From Amaranthus tricolor (taxonomy: Eukaryota; Streptophyta; Magnoliopsida; Caryophyllales; Amaranthaceae): a stretch of 64,000 bases of DNA. This document shows positions 1 to 12,897 of this stretch, one piece after another. A model generated the notes under the pieces. That model was not told where the DNA came from. It made no database searches and was given only the letters and a program-made list of their open reading frames with translations. The stretch spans positions 8,547,485-8,611,484 of the forward strand of contig NC_080058.1 of NCBI RefSeq assembly GCF_026212465.1, given 5' to 3'. The position numbers were made by a program, and so were the translations under genes. How positions within the stretch are numbered: the first letter of the stretch is position 1; each line of letters starts with the position of its first letter.

Positions 1-3000
1 GGGGCTTCGTCATTTGTAATGACAATACGTTCCCTGGGTAGACCGCAACCTAAAACATCCACGGAGAACATTATTTTCGCTTAATCGTTACTTTAGAGTT
101 TTGAATTTTTCAGTTTTAGTGTTCGAACCTTTGATATCTGCACTGTCTTATAACCAGACCTAAGTGCCCTGATCAGCCTCTCGAAGGCATACAATAGAAC
201 TGGCACAGCGAGATACATCCATGTCTGCATTCATATCGTGAACCACGCCATTAGAACATATAAATCAATAGAATTATAACGTTCAATATTGGACTTTTGG
301 GCATGTAATAATTATAGTCGTGAGCCTACCAAACTAATAAATTTGTTATTGGGCTTGTACACCACAAAACCCGCATGACAAAAGAGTTGGTTGCACATAA
401 ACCCGATAAGGTTCCATTTCTATTTTAAAACCAATTAGTGATACATTAAGCTTATATGTTAGTCAACCTCTCTCTAATTGTTCGATATGGGATCACATGT
501 GGGTTATTTTCTAACAGATTTAATATATAAAGTGAATAAATTAGATAAAATGTGGTAATGCTCAAAACATGGCTTACCGTTTTCTTGTACCATTCCTTGC
601 TAAGGAAGAGAAACCACCCATGGACTAACAAGAGGGCATAGACTATGACAAATAGATGGTGAGAATACCAAAATGCATTGAAACCAGTAAGTTTTTTAAG
701 AGCCTTAGGTAGCTTGAGCCGGTTCCTACGAAACCAAGGTTGGGCGAGTGTGAATGCAATGGCCATTAAGATAACCATAATGACTCCAGTCCATCCTTCC
801 TTTCCCTTAACAAACCACCAGTAATTACGAGGCCTTCTTTCACCAAAGTACTTTGCTAGTGGAGCGTACTCGGCATTTGATGCGTGTAGCAACCTTGGGA
901 AGTCACACGTAAGATGGCATATTGCATGAATGGCCACCCCAACCCCAACGCCTAGAGCCACCACCTTATGAAAATTGATGTTATCATCAAAGGGAACTGC
1001 CATTCCTAGCTTTGTTCGACTCCTAAGGAAGGTTATGGTGTTCCTACAAACGGGTAGAAGGATGAGGGCCATGTTGAATTTTAGGGTTTCGGCTGCACCC
1101 TTGGCGGACGTAACACAATAGCCCATGACATGAAACACGTAACGGTTCTTGTATTGGATGAACTTCCAAGTGAAGAGACCAGCACATATTCCGAACCATA
1201 AGAGTATGACCCATATCCTTTTCCAATTATCCTCAACAAAATAGGCGAACTTACTGGCACCTCGTTTGATAGGATTCGGCTCCTTGGTTGGAACTAGCTT
1301 CTGGCTAAGCAATTGGCTCAGCTTACGGCTCTCTGTGACCGTATTGTTTGAGTGTAAAGGTGCTTGAAGCAACAACATTTCCAAGTTATGGAGCTGCAAA
1401 TTTACGAATGATCAAAACAATGTTATACGAAACGAAATTCGATCTGGTATGAGATAGAAAACAAGAAACGATTTAACATTAATTTAGTGTATCGAAGAAT
1501 TAGGGAACGAAATTAATCCAATAGATATGGTCGTCTTGTTATCTAAGTATGTTATAATCATAAATCATAAATCTTGTTTCACAAAAGTAGAATATAATAT
1601 TACCATAACAATAAAAGAAAAAATAGCCATGTTTTTTCATCTTGATACAAACGAGAAAGAAGAAATGCTAATTTAGTGTTTTGAATTGTATTACCATACA
1701 ATTTCAATTCGAATACTTTGATTCGCGATACGAGGCATAGTTTCACGCTTCAATAGATCAAAATGATTAGAATTTTGTGCTCACAAATTGTTGAATGAGA
1801 TGAACTCACTGTATCATGCCCTATACATGGGTTAAATAGTCCAACTAATACATATTACGAAGAACATGGGCTCCTTGTTTAGAGGTCATCTCACCGAAAG
1901 ACAGTCTCACACAAAAGTAGTTGTTATGTAATAGCAAAGGTGGGCTAAGGCTAGCTGAATTAGATAATATGGGCCTAAAACTGAACTTAAAAGAAAGAAG
2001 AGTCCAACCTCAATGAAGCCAATACCATCAGGATCAAGCTCTTCCATGATAAGGGCAGCATATTCCTCAGCATTAGTTTGAATTGTGGAAAGTTTATTAG
2101 CTGATGCACTTAGTGTGATAATCTGCATTAGTCATCAAAGAATAATTAATTAAGTTTTTATATCATATTTTTATATCATATTTCAATATTACAAGTTGAC
2201 ATGAATAATTAACAAAATTTAATCATATTTTTATATCATATTTCAATATTACAAGTTGACATGAATTAAGTTTTTTATTTTAATCATCCCTAAATAATTT
2301 CCTACTTACTTCTCTGACTTCCTCTTCAGTAATCCTGCCATCTGCATCCTTATCCACCCTGTAATTTAAGTCAATAATATTAGCAAACTTATCTCATAGA
2401 AACCTAATCATCAAGGAGGAGCAGGAATTTTTAAATTAATTACGTACAACAGTTAGACAGACCTTTAACCCCAAAAGATTGAGATCAGCTAACAAAAGTA
2501 TAGTTAGATTCAATCCAAAACTTCCTCGAATCAAACGCAAAGGTTGTTTTGAGCATGTGCAAGGGCCATGATAGTTTATGCTTTTGCTTTAGTTAACTAC
2601 TTGTTTTTAGGCCATAAAATTTGAAAAAAAATGTAAAACAAACAGGACCTTAAATTTTATAGTGTATTGTTAAATTCTTAGGAAATGTCTCTAGTAATAC
2701 TAACATTCACCTAATATTCCCAAGTATAAATATTAAAGTTGATCATAAATCAAACTTTCTTAATAGTAATTATATAATTTTGCTAATCTTCATCAATTAA
2801 ATTATTATTATTATTAATAGTTAACATCTTTCCTCATCTAATCAAGTATTTGCTCACAAGTCCCAACATTTAGTCTATCTCCTCCCTCAATTATAAACAA
2901 TAGAAAAATCCAATTATACATCCTTCATTGAATATTCTTACAAAAATTGATAAATTCACCTTTGATTCTATAAATGCCTACGCAAAATGAAAATGAAAGA

Positions 3001-6000
3001 GTAACGTAGTAGTATGATGGACTAGTATTATTTACTTCCATAGAATAGGTCAATTAAAAATATCAATATGAAAGTATAACCAATTATAGATTTCTGGGGT
3101 AAAATTGACTGCTTTCCTCTAGTATTCCCTCTCAAGGGAGTACAGGTATAGATTGTCCGTCACCTTTTCTCACCCAGACCATGTTTTCGAGTGGAATATT
3201 GGATTGACGATGATGATGAACCAATTATAGATTTTTCACAAATGGGTGGGTTGAAAATCAACTTAACATCACATGTTCCATTTTATCTCAAGTGTTCTAA
3301 TCCCTCTGTCCCACCAATTTTTCCCGAATATAAAATGCAATGAGCGGAAAATTTTTTAGAATAAGGGATAGAGTGGTATATTATAAAAATGGGAAATTCC
3401 AGGTGGTAATCCCGAAGTTTTCGGTTTTCCACATGATAATCAAAACTTTTTAAAAATCTACATACCCTGAGGTTTGCCAAAATGTTTCACCATGACCTTT
3501 TTGCACCAAAAACGTTAGCAGACGTTAAAGTCAAATACAGTGGAACACTTAACGTTTGCTAACGTTTTTAGTGCAAAAAGGTCACGGTGGAACATTTTGA
3601 CAAACCTCTGGATTACCGCGTGGATTTTTAAAAACTTTTGGTTAACAAATGGAAAATCCAAAACCTCAGGATTACCACGTGAAATTTCCCTATAAAAATT
3701 GTTTGTTAAAAACCAAAATTCATCCAGAAAATTATCAATCAAACTTACCTTATGTTTTAGTTTAGAATATATGTCATTGTGCTAGATGGGATTTCTTAAG
3801 TTCTATAAATGCAACATTCCCTTCATAACAACTATAATCTTACTTCAAAATTAATAATCAGAAAATTATTACTCACATTGGTTACATGGTAAAATGAAAA
3901 TCTTTTATGGGACCGACCTACTAGAAGACCATTCGAAGCTGCATGAGGTCAATCGTAGGGTAACGCTACAATGAATTGGGATGCGCATCATCGGGGATAC
4001 ATTGAAGTGTGGGAGGATTGGGAAGATTACATAGTTCCGAGGGAGGAGATAAATGGACCGATGGATTACTAAGGTGAATATGATCTCATTTGGTATTGTG
4101 GCATAACCAGACCATTCATCAGCTGAGCATATCAGCCAAAGGGACCACTCCCTCAAAACTACACTCCGCTTGGCGTATTATTATGTTATTGTGAGAATCA
4201 AGTTCATATAACGTTTAACCAATTTGTAATTAAAATTTATTTTCATAGACGCGACAAATGAAGCGCATTAGTGACTTCATGCAATTACAGTGACATATGG
4301 CGTGAATAGTCGAATGAAGTGATTGTGATGTGCGATAGGGTGATGGTCGACCTTGGTTTTGAGCATATGCTTCGACCATTACCGCCAAGTTCCTCCACAC
4401 AAGCAGATGCCCAAGGACTTCGACTCGGCACCAATCATCAACCATAATAAGTCTATATCGGACAGCTCCTGGATCCACTCAGGGCAAGATTTCATATGTA
4501 TCCCATGTTCATCTCTATAACTTTAGGCTTCAGGATCAATCAAATAATAAGTGTACCCTTGTAGTTTATCTTAGGAAGGTGATACTCTCAAAACTGATTC
4601 TTAGATTATAACTTGTATATATTTGACAATGTATATGACTTTATAGCTGATGGATACTGATATATTTCGTATATATAAGTTATTGACATTATTATATGTT
4701 GTGTCTGTTGAGTGCATACATAAATTGAATGAGAAAGCTATGATTATGGGGATTTGATTTCTTATTCAGGGATTTATTAATAAGACCGATTTTCACGGTC
4801 AAGGCAAGGCTGAACTTTTTGGGCAGTGAAAATCGCTGTCAAGGACAACATTTTTTATTTATATGAAATCATTGTCTCATGTAGCAACTTCTTTTTCTTG
4901 TAAACCCAGCCTCCAGTCCAATAGGATTCAAAGTCACTATCTTAAACAACGATTTTTCTAGATGCTTAGTTTGGAATTAACTTTTTTCCAATCTTAGTTT
5001 TTTTATTTTTACTTTAAAAGTTTATTCATTTTAATGTGCGACAAAATCAGCCCATAATCATGTTTTGTGGACACTAAAAGCTTTTTAAAACAGTGAAGAG
5101 CAAGAGGAAAGGACAGACATATCATACGTCATATGTTAACTGAACTTGCATTCATAAGGTGTTCTACGAAAGATGCCACGGATCTTAAATACTTTTCCTT
5201 TCATGTTTGATATTTCCATTATTTATTTTAAACAGTTTTATTTATATTCCTCTATAAAATATTTCTATTTCTATTATAATTTTTAGATTTAATTAGTTTT
5301 AATCAGCTTAAGTTTAATATTTTTAGATGTTTTTAGTCTCATATTAATCAATAAATATAGTCTCATATTATTCAATAAAATTAATAACTTTATTATTTAA
5401 TAAAATAATATTTACTTTTAAGTTGAATTTTCGTACAAACTTGTCTTCATGGTATGAAGATGATACAATGAGGTGCTCAATTGCGGCGCAAATTGCATGC
5501 AGGATTTCCAGGCTTTTTACTCATTCAAATACTTTATTGTACGTCTTTTTCTTTCAAATGGTGATTACTTTTCTTGCAGGATTAATTAATTAATTAACAA
5601 ACTACTGATACGGCAATCATAATTAAATTTTGAAATCGTATTACTACTTCTTCCAAAAATATAAGTTTCGTGCTTTGCCAAGCGTAATCTAAATACTACT
5701 TCTCAAACATAACATATCCTAAATTCAAACGCCTCTCTCACTCACTTTCTCTTAATTTACATTATTTTTTATTTTATTATGTTTTACTGATTTTACAACT
5801 TTTTTAACTTTTTCGGCAATAGTTTTATTTTTCACTCGTCAATCTCATTCATTAATTTATTAAGTATCCTCATCTTAATCAGTTTTTCTATTATTTTACT
5901 TACTTTTATTTTATTTTTCAATTCAATTTTCATGTTTACTCAATTTCACCCGCAATGTAATTAATGCATTCTTGTAGAGGTCTTAGTAAATAACGGCTAT

Positions 6001-9000
6001 ATATGACGTTAACAAATCACTCTTATATAGTAGGATTTGATAGTGTTAGAGTTTTGTGATTTTAATTTATTTTTTTAATTTATTATTAATTTTTTTGTTA
6101 TTTTATGGTTATTTATAAATCAAGGTTTTGGATTAAAATAATTTATGTATTTTTAGAGTATTAAAATATGTACTTCACTTAATTCTAGATGTAAAAATAA
6201 AAAAAAAAATAAAAAAAAAATAAAAAAACTTACATGTCAAAAAAGGTTTGAATACGAGCATCAAAAGTTTGATCAGATAACTGTTCCCAAAAATCACGCA
6301 ATTGGGTCTTGGTAATTGTACCAGTAACAATGCCTCTTTTACGTGCCAACGCATCAAACAATTCTCCCGCAAATTCTTTCTCATTCATTCCTGTCACATG
6401 CACAATTCACAAACAAACAATCCATTTTGTTAAAACGTCGCCGTCTTGATATGGAAAACAACATTTCTCCCATTATTTTTTTTAACCTTAATTCTTCTGT
6501 GTTTTTGTCTTCTTTTCTTATAAATTGCAATTTGCGTGACCGTCAATAAAACCAATTAGTGCATGTTATTTTCGAAAACCTTAGATTGCATACTAGGATG
6601 GATATTTAAAATACTTTAGTTTATCGCTTGAGAAATCAAATTTTGTTATTAGTGATAATATTTTTAATGTGATTTTTTTTCACTTTAAATTATTACATTT
6701 TCACCTATAAATTGTCTTTTTATAAGCAAAAGTATTAAATTTACTATGCCCAAAAGGGCACTCGAAAATTTAATGCCATTTTTGTAAAAAACTATTTTCC
6801 GATGAGATGAATTCAAAACAAGAAACCCATATATTAAAAATTTATATTAATTAGACTATTTAACCAAATATAAAGCGCCATCTCAACAAAGAAACTCAAA
6901 ATTTATAAAAAAAGAAAATTTATACAATTTGCAAAAAAGATTGCCGAATTTATTGCCAACAATAGCTAGTTGCAATATTTTGAACAACCTAACCCACTAA
7001 ATAATACTTGAATATAACAACCTAAGTCATATCACGAATCAACTTCTTTGTTCCTAAGTTTTTGTTTGTTTTTTTTTAAAAGTTAGTTGATAAAACAAGG
7101 CATATTCTTTCTGCTTTTGTTTTACTATCATTACCTACTATAATAAAACTTTGTCAAACTAAGAAACGAAATAAAAATAGCACAAATTTTAATATGAAAC
7201 AGTCTCATACAAAACTTTCTGTAAAAGTAGATAATAAAATATAACTTATAGAGAAGTATTAAAAATATGTGTATGACAAGAAAAAATATATTAGATGCGT
7301 ATATGAGAATTAAGAAAACCTCTGAGTAATAACTAAAAATAAAAATATTGCAAATTAATGAGGGGAACCAAAATGAAAAATATGGAAAAATTGTCGATGA
7401 CTATTTTTAAAGGATTCTATTATTTTATTTTGTCAATTTAAACAATTTTTTTTAAAGCTCGAAGAAGAAACAAACACAACTAAATACTCCCTTTGTTTTT
7501 CAACATTCTTCTCGTTTAAAATATTTTATTTTAGAGAGAGAAATTTGATTAAGATATTTAACACATATATAAATATTAAAAAATATCGAGATTTTATTAA
7601 ATTCTTCTTAATAAATGCTTTTTTAGTATTTATTTTTTATAAGTTTTTATAATACATATTTAAAAATATTAAAATTTAAAATTTACTTTAAAAATAGTGC
7701 AAAAAGTAAACAAGAACAAAAATTAACAGTGGGGTAAATGGTTATTGACTTATAGTATGATTAAAAGAACATCATAATTCCTTGCTCCTTTAGTTCGTAC
7801 GCTAATTATATGACGGATTACCAGCTCACATGCTGGTCAGTAGACACCACTAACTACCTCAAAAGCAGGCTAATATAAACATACTCTACATAGTTTAATC
7901 CAGCTGTAAATAATTTGTAATCGGTAATCAAGACAATGAATGAATAGTAAAGATTATATTATATAGACAAAATGGAAAAATAAAATTTATTGATGAAATT
8001 AATAGACCTTTATATGCTACCAAATAAATTAAATGTAACAGGCAACACGGATTAAAATCATAAAATCTTAAGCGTTAATATTTTCTCTGATATTTGAACG
8101 GTAGATTTTTTCTTAATGATAATAAAAGATTATTAAATACAAATAAAACAACATACTTTCTTGTCCATGGTCAATAATGAACAAGTATTTCCTTAATTCA
8201 CTAAAAATAAATCTATTTATTTTTTGATTTATAAATAAATCTATTTATTAGGTATATTTGCTAAAAATAAATTCACCTTTATTTATAACCATCTTCAAAC
8301 CTTCTTTATAAGCAAAAATTAAAAATAAAAAATAATTAAATTTATTTCGATAGGTGGATTTATTGAAAAATAAAAATAATTGAAGTTATTTTGAATTTAA
8401 CAAAGTTTGGTTTTATTTTTAAGACTTTCTCCTTGTAATAATGGCATTACATTTGAATAATAATCACTATTTTTCGATCGATATAATATTATCATCTTGC
8501 AAATATTTAAAAAATAACATAAGTTGATAGAATTTCAATTATTTGATTTGTCTTAACTTGTATCTTTATAAATTTTATATTTCATTTAAAAAATATTTAA
8601 AATTAGCAAATAAAGTAAAAAAGAACGTACCAATACATTTGCCGAACCGGGATCTAAGCAACAAACCATCAACAGCAAATTCCTCAAACCGGCTCTCAAC
8701 TTTAGCCCATCCATCATTCCCAACACTCTGATTCAAAAACTGCAACCCTTTCAGCGCACGCGCCGCCGTAGTTTTACTCCTATCAAGCTGTTTAAACCCT
8801 CGATTCGACGACGCCACACGCTTAAGCTCACGTGAGTACTGCTTAATCTTAGCCGAAAGCTGAGATGTAAGCGTGTGAGGACGCGGTTTCTCAAGATGAC
8901 TCGTTAGTAATGCTGCTTCTTGATGACCAACCGCTCCTTTGATATCTTGTACAGAAACACTATCATCTCGTACATCAAGTGTAATCTCTACATACTCATT

Positions 9001-9135
9001 ATTATCATCATCTTTGATTGATCTTCTTTTCTTTGGTGTTAATGGACCACTGAAAGTTACTCTGTTCCCTACCGTATCTGATCCTTTCTCTGTCTCGTCT
9101 TTGTTATTGTCTTGAATCTCCATTGGTTTTCTCAT
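1..9135 (-). CDS. RBOHB: Respiratory burst oxidase homolog (NADPH oxidase), RBOHB-like, 3' end cut by the window edge
   Basis: Plasma-membrane NADPH oxidase that passes electrons from cytosolic NADPH to apoplastic oxygen, making superoxide for defence and signalling. Exons on the minus strand: 9135-8631, 6390-6234, 2358-2310, 2122-2009, 1393-578, 224-129 and 49-1. All introns are GT-AG and phases join without a break, giving 595 residues. Seen: a basic N-terminal region, an EF-hand loop [12 protein letters not shown] near residues 223-234, a second EF-like loop DPDGIGFIE near 267-275, then the ferric-reductase membrane domain with histidines in GVAIHAICH and [11 protein letters not shown]. 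The last visible part, [16 protein letters not shown], starts the FAD-binding domain; FAD and NADPH domains lie beyond the edge. The start is the ATG at 9135; a second in-frame ATG lies four codons on. RBOHB is favoured over RBOHD/F by the YIELHNLE-type EF-hand exit and [16 protein letters not shown]; the paralogue call is from memory. Confidence 0.93.
2162..2266. repeat. 60-bp-period tandem duplication inside RBOH intron 3
   Basis: A 45-base block beginning ATCATATTTTTATATCATAT occurs at 2162-2206 and again at 2222-2266, almost identical and exactly 60 bases apart. Both copies lie within the 187-base intron between RBOH exons 3 and 4, so the duplication makes up over half of that intron and is close to the 3' splice site. 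Confidence 0.85.
3391..3690. mobile_element. Fold-back MITE (Mutator type) in RBOH intron 2
   Basis: A 300-base non-coding element whose halves are inverted copies of each other along about 140 bases. It begins GGGAAATTCCAGGTGGTAAT and ends with the reverse complement of GGGAAATTTCACGTGGTAAT. It is flanked on both sides by the nine bases TATAAAAAT (3382-3390 and 3691-3699). A 9-bp target duplication with long terminal inverted repeats is the hallmark of Mutator-like MITEs. It has no coding capacity and could form a long hairpin in the RBOH primary transcript. Confidence 0.85.
3900..4480 (+). pseudogene. Relic of a plant-mobile-domain (MAIN/PMD-like) transposon ORF
   Basis: One plus-strand frame from about 3970 reads [20 protein letters not shown], later [17 protein letters not shown] and [14 protein letters not shown]. 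This follows the pattern of the plant mobile domain (aminotransferase-like/MAIN family), found in domesticated genes and in Mutator and Ty3 elements: a W..HHRGYIE opening, then Y..WY..ITR.FI. In-frame stops and missing sequence make it a dead fragment. It lies antisense in RBOH intron 2, about 200 bases from the fold-back MITE. The family call is from memory of the motif. Confidence 0.5.
4500..6233. other. Remainder of RBOH intron 2, no feature recognised
   Basis: AT-rich intron sequence without a supportable ORF or RNA gene. It contains TA-rich low-complexity runs and poly-A tracts close to the exon 2 donor (6190-6225). Confidence 0.5.
6391..8630. other. RBOH intron 1, 2.2 kb, no gene
   Basis: Intron between the exon encoding FGKCI and the one encoding MNEKEF. 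The segment at 7480-7740 begins ACTCCCTTTGTTTTTC, which resembles a degenerate Stowaway-type MITE end, but no clean matching right end was found. Nothing else is supportable. Confidence 0.5.
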
Positions 9136-9215
9136 CTTCTACTTTTTCCTCTCTGATCTTTTCCGGACAATATCTCAGAGTACCTCACTATTGATGGTGT
9201 TAACTTTATCTCACT

Positions 9216-9222
9216 CTTTATA
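9216..9222 (-). promoter_or_regulatory. Probable TATA box of the RBOH gene
   Basis: Read on the minus strand, TATAAAG lies about 80 bases before the RBOH start codon, a normal distance for a plant core promoter with a short leader. The leader between them has no upstream ATG in the first bases. Inference from position only. Confidence 0.4.
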
Positions 9223-9239
9223 TTTATTTAATTTAATTT

Positions 9240-11060
9240 AATTTAATTTAAGTTACCTGTTTCAGAATCATAGAGTAAATATTATATTAAAAGGGGAGAA
9301 AAAAAGTTAAACTAGTATAACAAAGGCAATTAAAAATGCAAATAAAGTAATAGAGGAAGAATAAAAATAAATTAAAAAAATAAACAAAAAAAAATTGATT
9401 TCCCTCGAATTCTCCCACCTTTCTTTAAAGTAAATTTATACTCAAAATAAGAGAACAAATTACTATTTTTTCTATTTTTCATTACCTTTTAATCTATTTT
9501 TCCACCTTTAAACAATTAAATTCCTTTAATAATATCTCATATTTGCTCTTAATGTAAGACACGCTTTAATGTTAAACAATTTAATACTCTACTTAAATAA
9601 TATTATTTAATTCACCGTTATTATAATATATCATACAATATTTAATTTAAAAAGCTTTTATATGGATTATTTAACGAGAGAGGTTTAGAATTAAAAGATA
9701 TTAAAGCTGATAGTTTGAAACTTAAAATATATTATATACTCTGCTACGATTCACATAAAATATCTTTTGAGCTAGAATTGTAAATACAATATAAAATTAT
9801 TTTATATTTGCTGAAAATTCACATAAAATTAAATTAAAGCTAATTAAAATTCAAACTTATAAACTTTATATTATGCATGTTAAGTTTTCAACTTAATTAT
9901 AAGTTATTATGCATGTTAAGTTTTCTAGCTTAATTATAAGTTTAAGCTGATAGTTAATACCATAAATATGTTATATAAGAAAGTGATCATGCAATATTTT
10001 TATTTTAAAAAAGTTAATATTGTAAAGATCATAATATTAAGAAAGAATGGGTAGAGTTTAGTAAAGAGGAGTAGAATAAATTATAAAAAAAAAACTTGAA
10101 AATTAAAATAAACCTGAACTGCATGGGAAGGGGTAACTGGTAAGTTATTGAATAAATTTGCAGATGCAGAGAGAGCAAAGAAGAAAGTAAATAATGGGAT
10201 TGAATTGATTTTGGTTAGGGGTAAGTTAGCAATATATGAGGAGATAATAATATAAGGGGATACAAGTTGTTGATGACAACTGGGAAAAAATTTTGCAATG
10301 AATTGAACAAATGATATTGGGATGGTTAGAAAATTATAAGTCAATAAAGGAACTTGAATCCAAGGGGCGTATTTGGGTTTATGGGAGGCGCATATGGATT
10401 CATATAAATAATTAAATAATAATATCATTTTTTAAAAATAATCTTTCTGTTTTAGTAACTTTGTCTTATATTTACAATTTATTCGTTTCAACTGAAGGAT
10501 CATTAAAACAATTTTTTTCACAATTAAATATATTAAGGATTTAATAATTGTCATGATAAATTAAACATGTTCAAATCAAACAGGACAAAGTCACTCTAAT
10601 AATAGGAGTACATGATATTGGGATGTAAGAGAGAACGAAAATAAGAGTGAGAATTAGTTTCTTGTTAGTAAAAAATAATTGTGAAATTACTAAAAAATCA
10701 ACGCATAATTTCTAAAGTATTATTTTTTGATTTTTTTATTTGTTAGTATAATTTTTTCTATGTATGAGTATTAAACTTGAATTGAACAAATGATATTGGG
10801 ATGGAAAACAATTGTTTTAAATTAAAAAACATAATTAATAAAAATAACAATATTATAAGGAGTAATATTGAAATAGTAATTAACGTGTTCTAATGCCAAG
10901 TTATTTGTATTATAAATGAATATATAAGTACCGAGTTTCCCTGGTATAAGTGGTTAGAATTTTAGCTCCCTTCTTAGATTGACTTCCTCTTAATTTGTCG
11001 GCTTTTTCCCTCTATTCTAATAAACGGGTCTATTAAAAAAAAAAATTCCGTTAAGAAAAT
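9240..11060. other. Upstream RBOH intergenic sequence, no supported gene
   Basis: AT-rich sequence with short local repeats. Near 9870-9950 the phrase TTATGCATGTTAAGTTTTC occurs twice. A minus-strand open frame of 115 codons at 10428-10081 is hydrophobic and matches no family I recognise; it may be chance. Confidence 0.4.
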
Positions 11061-11066
11061 TTCATT

Positions 11067-12009
11067 AAAAAAATTCCACATGATAGCATCCAGTTTATGC
11101 ACAAATTAATTGTCGTAACATTTTCCGTTAAGTTCTTGTTAAATTCCATTTAATTCATTATTTTGTAAGTTTTTTCCACATGGTAGCATCCAGTTTTTGT
11201 TTAATTCACAATTTTAACGTTTAATTCATCAATTTAATGTTTAATTCATCGTTTAATTCATTAACACACATAAATGTTGTAATAATTTTGTTTTCATTCA
11301 AATTGTTGGCATTAAAGTTCAAAAGGTAAGTAGTCAAGCACTAATACTAATACATATTTACTTCAAGTAAAATTAGAGATAATTCTAATAATAATAAAAT
11401 GATGCACAAGTGGATACAACAAAAGGCTAAGGTTTTGTTAGAGGTTATGAACACTGGTTCCCCATCATCTCCATCAACACCAAATCCTACTTGCGACTTC
11501 CTGTTTGTTAACGACGTTAATCATTAGCTTTTTGTAATATTGGTTTATACATTTTTTTCATAAATTGTAAAGAAAAAGATAAATATTTGTAACAAATCTT
11601 TTTTAGCAGGAAAATACTTGCTTTTATTATTAGAGTTATCAATAATTTTGCTTGAAGTAAATATATATTAGTATTAGTGCTTGGCTACTTACCTTTTGAA
11701 CTTTATAATGCCAACAATTTGAATTAAAACAAAATTATTACAACGTTTATGGGTGTTAATGAATTAAACGATGAATTAAACCTTAAATTGGTGAATTAAA
11801 CGTTAAAATTGTGAATTAAACAAACTGGATGCTACCATGTGGAAAAAACTTACAAAACAATGAATTGAACGAAATTTAACAAGAACTTAACGAAAAATGT
11901 TATGACAATTAGTTTGTGCATAAACTGGATGCTATCATGTGGAATTTTCTTTAAAAAGTGCTACCACTGGTATTTCATGAAAACTGGATACTACCATGTG
12001 AAATTTCCC
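11067..12009. mobile_element. Large fold-back element with arms of about 330 bp
   Basis: The segment 11067-11400 returns in inverted form at about 11620-11955. Shared phrases on the left, with complements on the right, include TTCCACATGATAGCATCCAG, AAGTTCTTGTTAAAT, TTTTTTCCACATGGTAGCAT and GTAGTCAAGCACTAATACTA. The 200-base centre has no intact ORF. The right outer end (11980-12009) read inward is GGGAAATTTCACATGGTAGT, close to the terminus of the MITE at 3391. The left outer end is missing or diverged, and no target duplication was found. Confidence 0.7.
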
Positions 12010-12055
12010 CAAAAACAATTGCTCATAGTAGCTTTAAGCCTTTAAGAGATTAGAA

Positions 12056-12345
12056 CTTTCATTTGAATCACTTTTATATCCGTTTATTTTCAAATGTCTT
12101 ATTTGTTTTTGAATTATTATTTATCAATCACGATTAATTTATATTTTATTGTTAATCCATGTGTTTAAACATAGTCAAATGAGATCTTATTTGATTCGTC
12201 TCAATACAAGGTTTATCAAAATCTAGTTTTTATATTTTTAATTATTAATATCTAGTTTTTATAATTTTTCGTTATATACAATTATCGCTAATAATTTCTA
12301 AATTAGTGCATTGGTAAATCGTGTAAAAAGTAAATGAGAAATTTA
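12056..12345. mobile_element. Diverged Stowaway-like MITE copy
   Basis: Contains AGTCAAATGAGATCTTATTT and GATTCGTCTCAATACAAGG, nearly the same internal phrases as the better preserved element at 24764-25008, in the same order, with a similar distance to AAGTAAATGAGAAATT at the right. The termini are too decayed to define. Confidence 0.5.
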
Positions 12346-12504
12346 AAATGAAATGGAGAGAGAGTTTATATTTATTTATTTTTCTAAATTAATACAATGC
12401 ACGAATATTCTCGGAGCATTTGTTAATAAGAATATATTACCTAATATAACATAAAATTTAGAATCAATAGTCAATAATCAATCATCAATAATCAATCAAT
12501 AATC

Positions 12505-12897
12505 AATAAAATATACTAATGAAGAAACGACTTGAGACACGTGTCACACTGTCATTAAAAAAGTTTTTTTGCCTTTTTTTTATTACTGACAGGAAAATTT
12601 TTGATATTTGACTTGATATTTAAGGAAATAATTTACTCATTAAAACATGTGATATTTGTTGATTAACTATAACTATATGTGATGATCTATTGATATAAAA
12701 TCATTAATAAAATATACTAATGAAGAAACGACTTGAAACACGTGTCACACTGTCACTATAAAAAAAATTTCGCCTTTTTTTTATTATTGACAGGAAAATT
12801 TTTGATAATTGACTTGATATTTAAGGAAATAATTTACTCATTAAAACATGTAATATTTGTTGATTAACTATAACTATATGTGATGATCTATTGATAT
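12505..12897. repeat. Tandem duplication, 201-bp unit, each copy with a G-box
   Basis: The unit starting AATAAAATATACTAATGAAG at 12505 is repeated at 12706, over 90 percent identical by eye until about 12897. Each copy carries ACACGTGTCA, which holds a palindromic CACGTG core, followed by a T-rich run and TTGACTTGATATTTAAGGAA. No ORF spans it. The few differences suggest a recent event. Confidence 0.85.

Noticed and set aside
10081..10428. 115-codon hydrophobic minus-strand frame upstream of RBOH
   Set aside because: No recognised domain, no joining exons; AT-rich sequence gives such frames by chance.
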